DNA of 64,000 nt. It comes from Stutzerimonas stutzeri. Its GTDB lineage: Bacteria > Pseudomonadota > Gammaproteobacteria > Pseudomonadales > Pseudomonadaceae. The stretch is from contig CP077641.1 in assembly GCA_019056435.1 (NCBI GenBank), positions 248,001 to 312,000 of the forward strand, written 5' to 3'. How positions within the stretch are numbered: position 1 is the stretch's first letter; every line of letters starts with the position of its first letter. This document shows positions 56,255-64,000 of the stretch, one piece after another. The position numbers and the translations under genes are program-made. The notes beneath the pieces were generated by a model that ran no database searches, was not told the DNA's origin, and saw only the letters and a list, made by a program, of their open reading frames with translations.

Positions 56255-59001
56255 TCAAGCAGCCGCCGCCCGCCCCCTTCGCAGGACCCGTTTTTCCACC
56301 TCCAGCACCGCGAACAGCAGAACACCAGCGACCAGAACGGGCACGCCCTGCATCAGGGTCAACGGCCGGGAGTCGAACAGCGCGGCCATGAAAGGGGCGT
56401 AGGTGAACACCAGCTGCAGGGCGGTCACCACGGTGATGGCGATAAGGACCGGCGGAGTGCCAAGCACGCCCTGGAACGTCAGCGAGGGTGCATTCAAGTA
56501 ACGCACGCTGAACAGGTAGAAGACTTCCATCGCCACCAGCGTATTGACGGCGACGGTACGCGCGGTCGCCTCGTCGGCGCCCTGCCAGAGGGCCCACTCG
56601 AACAGGCCGAAGATGCCGAGCGTCATCAGCAGCGAGACGAAGGCGATCCGCCAGATCAGGAAACGCGACAGCAAGGCTTCGCCTGCTGCCCGCGGAGGGC
56701 GTTGCATCACGTCGCGCTCGGCTGGCTCGAAGGCCAGCGCCAACGCCAGCCCGATGGAGCTGACCATGTTGATCCAGAGGATCTGCAGCGGCGTGATCGG
56801 CAGGGTCAGCCCGGCGAGGATGGCGATGACCACGCTCAGTGACTCACCCCCGTTGATCGGCAGCAGGAACGCGATGGCCTTCTTCAGGTTGTCATATACC
56901 GTTCTGCCCTCATGCACGGCGCGGGCGATGGAGGCGAAATTGTCGTCGGCCAGCACGACCTCCGCCGCCTCCTTCGCGGCCTCGGTCCCTTTCTGTCCCA
57001 TGGCGATCCCGACATCGGCTCGCTTGAGCGCCGGCGCATCGTTCACGCCGTCGCCGGTCATCGCGACGACAAAACCCTGCCCCTGAAGCGCCTGCACTAA
57101 CCGCAACTTGTGCTCCGGGCTGGCCCGCGCGAACACGTCGATCTCGGGTGCAATGCGTGCCAGGGCCGAATCGTCCAATGCCTCGATGTCCGCGCCGGTC
57201 AGCGCCGAGGCGGTGTTCTGCAAACCGATTTGCGCGGCGATGGCGCGTGCCGTCACGGCATGATCACCCGTGATCATCTTGACCCGGATACCGGCGCCCC
57301 GACAGTCGGCCACGGCGGCGATGGCCTCGGTTCGTGGCGGGTCGATCATGCCCACCAACCCGAGCAGGACCAGACCGCTTTCCACGTCCGCGAACTGGAG
57401 GTCTTGCCGTGACGGGTCACCCGCTCGCGTGGCCAGCGCCAACACCCGCTGGCCCTGTTCGGCCATCGCCTGTATCCGGGCGTGCCAGGCCTCGGCCTCG
57501 AGCGGGAGATCACCTGCCTCGTCGCGCTGCGAAGCGCACATCGCGAGGATCCGCTCCGGCGCACCCTTGACGTAGACCACCCCGCGCCCCTGGTGATCGT
57601 GGTGCAGCGTGGCCATGAACCGGTGTTCGGACTCGAAGGGAATCAGGTCCGTACGCGGCAGGCGCCGAGCTTCTTCGGCGCGATCGATGCCGGCCTTGGC
57701 CGCCAGCACCAGCAGCGCGGCCTCCATCGGGTCGCCTTCCACGCTCCAGGCCTCGCCCTGCTGACGCAAGGCGGCGTCGTTGCACAACGCGGCGGCGCGC
57801 GCCAGTTCGACCAGCGTCGGAACATCCTCGGCCAGGCGATCCCGCCCCTCGACGTTGAAGCCGCCGTGCGGCTCGTAGCCGACACCCTCCACAACGACCT
57901 GTGCAGCCGGCAGGGCGACGCTACGCACCGTCATCTCATTGCGGGTCAAGGTCCCGGTCTTGTCGGTACAGATGATCGACACCGAGCCCAGCGTCTCGAC
58001 CGCCGGCAGACGCCGAATGATCGCGCTGCAGCGGGCCATGCGCTGCACACCGATCGCCAGGGTGATGGTCAGGATGGCCGGCAACCCTTCAGGAATAGCC
58101 GCAACCGCCAGGCTGACCACTGCCATGAACAGATCGCCAAGACCGTAGTCATGCACCAGCGCTGCCAAGCAGAACACCAGCACGGCGATGCCCAGCACGA
58201 CGGCAGTCAGGGTGCGGGCGAAGCCGGTCATCTGCCGCAGCAGAGGCGTCTCGATGGGATCGAGCCCGGCCATCAGGCGGCTGATACGCCCGATCTCGGT
58301 TGAGGTGCCGGTAGCGACCACAACGCCACGTGCCTGCCCGTGGGTCACCAGGGTGCCGGAAAATGCCATGCAGATCCGATCCCCCAATGGGGCTTCGTGA
58401 GCCACCGCTTCGGTCGCCTTGTCGACGGGCACGGATTCGCCGGTCAGCGCCGCCTCCTGCACCTGCAGATTCTTCGCCCACAGCAGCCGCAAGTCGGCGG
58501 GCACTTTGTCTCCAGCCTCGAGCAGCACCAGATCGCCCGCGACGAGCTGCTCGGCCGGTACGGCCAGACGATGGCCATCACGCCGCACCGTGGCGCTGGC
58601 CGATAGCATGTGGCGGATCGCGCTCAGCGCGTGCTCGGCCTTGCCCTCCTGTACGAAGCCGACCGTGGCGTTGAGCAGGCAGACCGCGACGATCACCCCG
58701 GCATCTGTCCAGTGACCCAGAACGGCTGTCAGCACGGCGGCCCCCAGCAGGACCAGGATCAGCAGATTGTTGAATTGCGACAGGAAGCGAACGATCAGGC
58801 TGCGCGCCTTAGGCGTGGGCAACGCGTTCGGCCCGTCGCGCAAGAGGCGCGCCTGTACCTCGGCCGCCGTCAGCCCGTCGGGGCTCGCCTCCAGCATCGT
58901 CTCGACCTCCCCGGGCGAAAGGGCATGCCAGGGCACTGTGGTCGGCCGGTCAGCCGCGCCGGCGCGGGTCTGGGGGTGAGCCCGGCTTCGTCAGCGGTCA
59001 T
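56255..59001 (-). CDS. P-type cation-transporting ATPase, P2A-like (probable frameshift near start)
   Basis: Ion pump of the SERCA/PacL class. Numbering from the GTG at 58936: actuator TGES 165-168, M4 PEGLP 282-286, phosphorylated Asp325 in DKTGTLT, nucleotide domain with MITGDH, hinge MTGDGVNDAPALKRADVGIAMG, and M5/M6 LPINGGES...ILWINMVSS. In calcium pumps the last motif has Thr-Asp; here it is Ser-Ser (726-727), so the ion cannot be called calcium with confidence. A better start is ATG 59001 with an AGGAG site, giving MTADEAGLTPRPAPARL; it reads into the frame if the GG at 58940-58941 were GGG, making 915 residues. Isolated gene, nearby regulator unknown. Confidence 0.88.
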
Positions 59002-59159
59002 GTCGTCTCCTCGCGTGTCCAACCCTGTTCAGGTCATGCCTGAGCATTGTTGCAACGCGTGCGGAAAACACCATTGGCCCAGGTCAATGAGTGGTTCGCC
59101 AAGCGCTGTTCGGCCCGGCGACATGCCGGCACCGTCCAGGCCGGTCGCACCGGGGCCGT

Positions 59160-59408
59160 CTAGATCAACCGTCGTTTCAGTTGCTCCACCTGGCCCTGCT
59201 CGGCCCGCAAACCGGCCGCGAGCTCGGCCTTTTCACGCTCGAGGCGATGAATGACCTCGCCCAGGCTCTGGACCAGGTGGCGCAACACGCTGAGCTCCGC
59301 CTTGCGCTGCTCGGCGTGGAGCCATTGCAGCCAGAGCAGGATCGTCAGGACCAACACGACGCACACCGCGATTCCCATCATCAACCACACCACGCTCAAG
59401 CCGCTCAT
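59160..59408 (-). CDS. Small membrane protein with coiled coil
   Basis: 82 residues from MSGLSVVWLMM with a GAAGGAAT ribosome site. One membrane helix (about 6-30: VVWLMMGIAVCVVLVLTILLW), then a cytoplasmic helical tail rich in Glu, Lys and Leu (LVQSLGEVIHRLEREKAELAAGL) that looks like a coiled coil. No family recognised. It lies upstream of the ATPase on the same strand but 158 bases away. Confidence 0.65.
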   Translation of the reverse strand: MSGLSVVWLMMGIAVCVVLVLTILLWLQWLHAEQRKAELSVLRHLVQSLGEVIHRLEREKAELAAGLRAEQGQVEQLKRRLI

Positions 59409-59817
59409 ATCAATTCCTTCTGTTTGGGCCGGCATTCGCCAGCCAGCGGAACGATATGTCTCGTTAGATGACAGGTCGATATTGTTTACCTGCACAGGTA
59501 AACAATCGCAGCAGGTTCTGGCGACCTGGAGGTGGAATCGAAAGTAGAAATTGGCGACAGCGCTCTGCTCGTAGGCCGTGACGCACGACGATTTGGCTGC
59601 AGGTGTGTCGTCGAAGCTTACATATTGTGGTTTTCGGTATGACCGGCCGGGAAGCACTGGCGAGGGGCCACATAGACAGCCGCGCGAACCAACCGTTCAG
59701 CGGATGACAGCGAACAGGCGATGAGTGGGCACCGTAAATGCGCTGGTGACTGTCAGAATGACATCACCGCTGCAACGACGCAGCGGCTGTCCCGAATCGA
59801 GCGCGAGCCTGCCAATC
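59409..59817. other. 409-base intergenic region
   Basis: No convincing gene on either strand; short frames here lack ribosome sites and family patterns. It contains the palindrome described separately at 59481-59506, which may govern the membrane-protein gene at 59160-59408. Confidence 0.6.
59481..59506. promoter_or_regulatory. Perfect 26-base palindrome, operator-like
   Basis: Arms ATTGTTTACCTG and CAGGTAAACAAT are exact reverse complements around CA. The TTTACCTG...CAGGTAAA core resembles operators of TetR-family repressors, but no such regulator is encoded in the window. It lies 73 bases before the start of the small membrane protein on the minus strand. Confidence 0.7.
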
Positions 59818-60036
59818 ATGTCTGCCGAAAAACTCTATACGATCGTCCTGGAACACAGCCTGGAGGTCCTTCTCGAGGCCGCCACCATGGCACAGGTCGA
59901 AGCGTTCTGGGATGCGCATGACACGCGGTATTTCGGCCTCCGGATGGAGGAAGAAACCGCCTGTCATGCGCGGGTGATCGTCACCGACGAAATGCCCGAA
60001 GAAGAGGAAGAGGAAGCCGAGCTCTGCCTCGGCTGA
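59818..60036 (+). CDS. Small acidic-tailed protein of unknown function
   Basis: 72 residues from MSAEKLYTIVLEHSLEVLLEA. A mixed helix/strand body (EAATMAQVEAFWDAHDTRYFGLRMEEETACHARVIVTDE) and a tail of consecutive glutamates (PEEEEEEAELCLG). No signal peptide. The frame extends upstream but without a credible start. Coding status is supported only by composition and the plausible start. Confidence 0.55.
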   Translation: MSAEKLYTIVLEHSLEVLLEAATMAQVEAFWDAHDTRYFGLRMEEETACHARVIVTDEMPEEEEEEAELCLG

Positions 60037-60080
60037 CTCAGCGCCTCGCCTGCGGGGGGGCGCCAGCCCTCCGGCGCGGC

Positions 60081-61493
60081 TCATTCTTCGTCGATCAGCC
60101 GGGCAGCCATGGTCTGTTTGCTGTCCAACTGAAAGAACAGCGTCGCGGCCAGCATCGACATCGCACCGATGCACAGAAATGTCAGGTGAAAGGCCTGCAG
60201 CACGGCCTCGCCTTCTGCGCCCGGCACGGTAAAGCCGCCCAGGAGCGCGCCGGCTGACGCCACCCCCAGGCTCATCGATAGCTGCACCACCACCGACAGC
60301 AGACTGTTGCCGCTGCTGGCGTCCCGGTTGCTCAGGCCCACCAGCGTGACGGTGTTCATCGCGGTGAACTGCATCGAGTTGACCACGCCGATCAACCCCA
60401 GGTGAAGCAGCAGGAGGACCGTCGGCGTCTGCGCATCGACCGTGGCCATGCTCGCGATCAGGCTGCCCAGCAGCAGCGTATTGACGACCAGGATGCGGCG
60501 GTAACCGAACCCATCGATCAACGACTTGGCCAACGGCTTGATCAGCATGGCGCCCAACGCCAGCGGGATCATGCTCATCCCCGCCTCGGCCGGTGAATAA
60601 CCCAGCGCCACCTGCAGCAACAGCGGAATCAGGAACGGCAGCGCGCCGCTACCGAGGCGCGCGAAGAGGTTGCCGAATATCCCGACGGCGAAGCTGCGCG
60701 TATGGAAAAGCTGAGGGCTGAACAGCGGTGTCTCGACATGCCCGGCACGCAACCAGTACGCCGCGAGGCAAGCGCTGCCGATGACCATCAACAGCAGCAC
60801 CCGGGCATGTGGCATCTGCAGCTCGCCCAGGCCTTCCAGGGCAATGGTGATCAGCACCATGGCGCCGCCGAACAGCAGGAAACCGACGCTATCGAAGCGA
60901 GTGCGCACCTCGCTTTTGAGGTCCGGCATGAAACGCAGCGCAGCGAGGCAGCCGACCAGGCCGACCGGCAGGTTGATCAGAAATATCCAGTGCCAGGACG
61001 CGACTTCCACCAGCCAGCCGCCCAAGGTCGGGCCCAGTAGAGGGCCGACCATTCCAGGCAGTGCGATGAACGTCATCACCTTGACGAACTCGCTGCGCGG
61101 GTAGGCGCGCAGAACCACCAACCGCCCCACCGGCAGCATCAGCGCGCCACCAATCGCCTGCACCACACGAGAGATCACCAGCTGGTTGAAGCTGACGCTC
61201 AGCGCGCAAAACAACGAGCCCAGGGTGAACAGCGCAATGGCGGAAAAGAAGATGCGCCGGGAGCCGAAGCGATCGGCGATCCACCCCGATGCGGGGATCA
61301 GCAGCGCCACGGTGAGCATGTAGGCGATCACCACGCCCTGCATGCGCAGCGGATCCTCGGACAGGTCGCGTGCCATGGCCGGCAACGCGGTATTGAGGAT
61401 GGTGCCATCGAGGGTCTGCATGAAGAACGCGATCGCGACCAGCCAGGGGAGCACCCGGGCGGTTCTGGCGTCCAGCACGGCGGTGTGCGGCAT
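60081..61493 (-). CDS. MFS multidrug efflux transporter, DHA2 (EmrB/QacA) type
   Basis: Proton-driven drug exporter of the inner membrane. About 470 residues with 14 membrane segments. Motif A-type loops: LDGTILNTALPAMARDL after helix 1, GWIADRFGSRRIFF, and motif C GMVGPLLGPTLGGWLVEVASWHWIFLINLPVG. The start MPHTAVLD has a GGGGAC ribosome site; an ATG ten codons earlier has none. An imperfect palindrome at 61528-61547 precedes it. No membrane-fusion partner gene is adjacent, so it may act alone. Confidence 0.92.
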   Translation of the reverse strand: MPHTAVLDARTARVLPWLVAIAFFMQTLDGTILNTALPAMARDLSEDPLRMQGVVIAYMLTVALLIPASGWIADRFGSRRIFFSAIALFTLGSLFCALSVSFNQLVISRVVQAIGGALMLPVGRLVVLRAYPRSEFVKVMTFIALPGMVGPLLGPTLGGWLVEVASWHWIFLINLPVGLVGCLAALRFMPDLKSEVRTRFDSVGFLLFGGAMVLITIALEGLGELQMPHARVLLLMVIGSACLAAYWLRAGHVETPLFSPQLFHTRSFAVGIFGNLFARLGSGALPFLIPLLLQVALGYSPAEAGMSMIPLALGAMLIKPLAKSLIDGFGYRRILVVNTLLLGSLIASMATVDAQTPTVLLLLHLGLIGVVNSMQFTAMNTVTLVGLSNRDASSGNSLLSVVVQLSMSLGVASAGALLGGFTVPGAEGEAVLQAFHLTFLCIGAMSMLAATLFFQLDSKQTMAARLIDEE

Positions 61494-61527
61494 GGAAGTC
61501 CCCAACAGAAAAAGAACACACATGTTA

Positions 61528-61547
61528 GGTCGCTATCGATCGCGACC
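61528..61547. promoter_or_regulatory. Near-palindrome upstream of the MFS gene
   Basis: GGTCGC and GCGACC flank TATCGATC; 18 of 20 positions are symmetrical. It sits 35 bases before the MFS start codon, where a repressor operator would lie. The regulator is not identifiable. Confidence 0.45.
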
Positions 61548-61727
61548 GAAGCCTTTGTCGAGTGGCGCGTACGCTGCCTGCCGAAGCGGCGCGGTGACAC
61601 GCCCTCTCCCTGTGACAACGCAACGCACCTTGGCACTCCAATGCCGCGTCGCACCTACGCTCGGCCGGTCTCCTCAGGCTTCTGCAGGAAGGGGTACGGG
61701 TATACGTAACAAAGTATTTCGTTCAGA

Positions 61728-61746
61728 ATTGACGCGAATCATTATC
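61728..61746. promoter_or_regulatory. Fur-box-like site before the ftr operon
   Basis: ATTGACGCGAATCATTATC matches 13 of 19 positions of the Fur consensus, with a perfect right half AATCATTATC. It lies 61 bases before the ftrA start, fitting iron-starvation control of ferrous uptake. Confidence 0.65.
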
Positions 61747-61806
61747 GTTAAGCATCACAGGTGCGACCCTTTCCCCCACATCCTGCCCATCACCTTCGGA
61801 GGCTCC

Positions 61807-62338
61807 ATGCGCATTCCCGCTACCCTCGCCGTCGCTTCGCTGCTGCTCGCTCCCTTGCCCAGGCCAAGGAATATCCCATCGGTGAACCGCAGCAGTGCGG
61901 TGGCATGGAAGTCGGTGCCGTCTACCTGCAACCGGTCGAGATGGAGCCGGCCGGCATGATGCTCGATGCCGCCAAGTCAGACGTTCACCTGGAAGCGGAC
62001 ATCGCCGCCACCGAGGACAACCGCAACGGCTGGCAGGAAGGCAGCTTCGTCTCCTACCTGAACATCCGCTACGCGCTGAGCAAGAAAGGCTCGGATGAAA
62101 AGATCGAGGGCGACTTCCACGCGATGGTGGCCAATGACGGCCCGCACTACGGCGATAACGTCAAACTGATGGGCCCGGGCAAATACTCGCTGACCTTCAC
62201 CATCCTGCCGCCGGGCGGCGACCACGCCATGTTCGGCCGCCACGTCGACAAGGAAACCGGCGTCGCCCCTGGTTCGAGCGCTGCGAGCTGAATTACGAGT
62301 TCACCTACGCCGGTATCGGCAAGAAAGGTGGTTACTGA
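61807..62338 (+). CDS. ftrA: Periplasmic iron-binding protein, P19/FtrA type (two apparent frameshifts)
   Basis: Periplasmic metal-binding partner of the Ftr permease. Signal peptide (MRIPATLAVASLLLAPLAQA after repair), then KEYPIGEPQQCGGMEVGAVYLQPVEMEP, the P19 metal-site region, and MGPGKYSLTFTILPP...HAMFGRHVDKETG. Two one-base gaps: near 61856 (LLLAPLAQAKEY) and at 62266-62269, where four C should be five (GVAPWFERCELNYEFTYAGIGKKGGY). Repaired length 177 residues, normal for P19. First gene of ftrABCD. Confidence 0.88.
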
Positions 62339-62351
62339 GCCGGAGGTCAGC

Positions 62352-62684
62352 ATGCGACGCATCCTGTTCCCGACCGTCGCCCTGCTCGCCGCCGGTTTCG
62401 CTGGTGGCGCCCAGGCCGGGTTGCCGACCTTTGAGCTGACCATCCGTGACGGCCACTTCGAGCCGGCGACCCTCGAAGTGCCAGCGCGCCAGCGTTTCAA
62501 GATCGTGGTGATCAACGCCGGCAGCGGCCCCACCGAATTCGAGAGCACGCCCCTGCGGGTGGAAAAGGTGCTCTCGCCCGGCGTCACCTCGTTCGTGGTG
62601 ATCCATCCGCTCAAACCCGGCCGTTACCCCTTCTTCGACGAGTTCCACATGGACCTCCCGGAAGGGGAAATCATCGCCAAGTAG
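62352..62684 (+). CDS. ftrB: Cupredoxin-like periplasmic protein FtrB
   Basis: 110 residues; signal peptide (LLAAGFAGGAQA) and one cupredoxin-like domain (TFELTIRDGHFEPATLEVPARQRFKIVVINAGSGPTEFES ... GRYPFFDEFHMD). Thought to oxidise Fe(II) or relay electrons for the permease in FtrABCD systems of Bordetella and Brucella. Good GGAGG site before the ATG. Confidence 0.88.
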   Translation: MRRILFPTVALLAAGFAGGAQAGLPTFELTIRDGHFEPATLEVPARQRFKIVVINAGSGPTEFESTPLRVEKVLSPGVTSFVVIHPLKPGRYPFFDEFHMDLPEGEIIAK

Positions 62685-62705
62685 TTCCGTGATAGGAGAA
62701 GCGAC

Positions 62706-63563
62706 ATGGGCCAATCAATGTTCATCGTCTGGCGTGAAAGCGTCGAGGCCCTGCTGGTCATCGGCATCCTCCACGCCTGGCTGCGCCAGCAACCGGACAA
62801 TCGACACGCGCTGCGTATGCTTTGGGGCGGCGTGGTCGCCGGGCTGGGCCTGGCCTCGCTGCTGGCCTGGGGCATTCTCAGCGCCGGTGACTGGCTCGCC
62901 GGCCCGGCCGGCGAATGGTTCCAGTGCGCCATGCTGGTGGTTGCTGCCCTGCTGATCTTGCAGATGGTCGGCTGGATGCATCACCACGGTCGCGACCTCA
63001 AGCGCAACCTGGTCGACAGCGCGGCAGCCAGTCTCAGCCAGGGCAGTGGCATCGGCCTGTTGGTGCTGGCGATGCTCGCCGTCGCACGGGAAGGCAGCGA
63101 AACGGTGGTGTTTCTCTATGGCATCGGCCACCAGCAGCAAGGTGCCGACCTGACCGGCTTCGTGATTGGCGGCGTGCTGGGGTTCGTCCTCGCCCTGATC
63201 AGCTACGCGGCGCTGCAGGCGGGCAGCCGGCTGTTCTCCTGGAAGCGCTTCTTCAAGGTCAGCGAGGCGCTATTGCTGTTGCTCGGGGCCGCCTTGCTGA
63301 TGGCCGGGCTCGATCGCTTCAGCGGGCAACTGATGGGCATGGACGTGCCCGAGATGCTGTACACCCTCTTTGGCGATCCGCTGTGGGACACCTCGGGTCT
63401 GCTCGACGATGGCAGCACCCTGGGCAGCACCATCGCCGGGCTGACCGGCTACCGTGCGATGCCCTCGTTGGCCGCGGTCATCGTCATGGCGCTGTACTGG
63501 CTGGCCGTCTGGGCCTGGTTGCGGCCCAAGTCGGAGGCTCGCCTGGAGACTCGCACCGCATGA
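62706..63563 (+). CDS. ftrC: FTR1-family iron permease FtrC
   Basis: 285 residues, about seven membrane segments. Two RExxE-type iron motifs: [14 protein letters not shown] near the N-terminus and [13 protein letters not shown] near residue 125, as in FTR1/EfeU permeases. Transports iron across the inner membrane. It ends TGA overlapping an ATG (ATGA) that probably starts ftrD. Confidence 0.92.
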   Translation: MGQSMFIVWRESVEALLVIGILHAWLRQQPDNRHALRMLWGGVVAGLGLASLLAWGILSAGDWLAGPAGEWFQCAMLVVAALLILQMVGWMHHHGRDLKRNLVDSAAASLSQGSGIGLLVLAMLAVAREGSETVVFLYGIGHQQQGADLTGFVIGGVLGFVLALISYAALQAGSRLFSWKRFFKVSEALLLLLGAALLMAGLDRFSGQLMGMDVPEMLYTLFGDPLWDTSGLLDDGSTLGSTIAGLTGYRAMPSLAAVIVMALYWLAVWAWLRPKSEARLETRTA

Positions 63564-64000
63564 TCACCCAGGCCCCTGGCTGGCGCGCATCGGAGACCTG
63601 ATGCGCCAGCATGCCAAGACCATCCGCCTGATTCAGTGGCTGGTGGTTGGTTTCTATCTGGTCTTGCTGCTGGTCCCGGCCGTGCTCGCCTTGCCGCCCT
63701 CCGAGGCGCGCATGCTGGACAACATCACGGTGTTTGCCCAGTTCCTGTTCTGGGGCCTCTGGTGGCCCTTCGTGCTGCTGTCGATGGTGCTTTTCGGCCG
63801 GCTCTGGTGCGGTGTGCTCTGCCCGGAGGGTTCGCTCAGCGAGTGGATCAGCTGGCGCGGGCTGAACAAACGCACCCCGCAATGGATGCGCTGGAGTGGC
63901 TGGCCGACGGTCGCCTTCGTGCTGACCACCGTCTACGGCCAGCTGATCAGCGTTTACGACTACGGCCGCGCTGCCGCGCTGATTCTTGGTGGCTCCACGG
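63560..64000 (+). CDS. ftrD: Polyferredoxin-like membrane protein FtrD (runs off the right edge; probable frameshift)
   Basis: The partial protein from 63601 has two membrane helices ([36 protein letters not shown]) and the cluster-type segment [17 protein letters not shown], like NapH/CcoG-type proteins. The 4Fe-4S motifs further on lie outside the window. FtrD passes electrons for iron reduction in FtrABCD. The most likely start is ATG 63560, overlapping ftrC, if one base is missing near 63590; otherwise ATG 63601. Confidence 0.8.

Overview
The window is a contiguous piece of the chromosome of a high-GC gammaproteobacterium, almost certainly Pseudomonas sensu lato and most like the P. (Stutzerimonas) stutzeri group. 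The order cbrA-cbrB-crcZ-pcnB-folK-panBC-panD-pgi, then pnp to rimP, glmM, ftsH, carAB, dnaKJ, recN, fur, smpB and lldPD-dld is the conserved Pseudomonas core order. The lactate locus lldR / lldP-lldD-dld resembles the one described in P. stutzeri.

Region by region. 1-3.6 kb: the CbrA/CbrB two-component system and the small RNA CrcZ, with a CbrB-type enhancer site and a sigma-54 promoter. 3.7-9.9 kb: pcnB-folK, panBC, panD and pgi. 10-15.2 kb: an MpaB/DUF2236 protein, a large DUF748 envelope protein with two tandem DUF2845 proteins, and a BON-domain periplasmic protein behind a near-consensus sigma-54 promoter. 15.4-24.8 kb (minus strand): the rimP-nusA-infB-rbfA-truB-rpsO-pnp transcription and translation operon, preceded by initiator tRNA-fMet, tRNA-Leu(GAG) and secG. 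24.8-30.6 kb: tpiA, glmM, folP, ftsH, rlmE, with yhbY divergent. 31-41.2 kb: a DUF4149 protein, greA, carB, carA, dapB, dnaJ, dnaK, grpE, with heat-shock promoters and a terminator-like carA leader. 41.4-45.8 kb: recN, fur, bamE, ratB, ratA, smpB. 45.8-52.8 kb: lactate use. 53-56 kb: a small secreted protein, tmRNA (ssrA) and two LysR regulators with no obvious target genes, the most accessory-looking part. 56.2-61.5 kb: a P-type cation ATPase, two small proteins and a drug-efflux MFS pump. 61.8 kb to the end: an FtrABCD-type ferrous iron uptake operon behind a Fur-box-like site, cut by the window edge.

The most important caution concerns quality. At least fifteen otherwise normal genes or gene parts are broken by one-base (once two-base) indels, mostly in C or G runs: cbrB, panB (two), pgi, the DUF748 gene, tpiA, folP, rlmE, dnaJ (two), recN, dld, ftrA (two), and probably the P-type ATPase start, the DUF4149 gene and ftrD. 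Several of these genes are normally essential, so sequencing or assembly error is far likelier than real loss. The genes are annotated here at their repaired full extents. No CRISPR array, transposase, integrase or prophage gene was seen. Nothing in the window clearly forms a previously undescribed system. The best open leads are the sigma-54 promoter before the BON gene, a perfect orphan palindrome at 59481-59506, the paired LysR genes beside ssrA, and the altered ion-site motif of the P-type ATPase.
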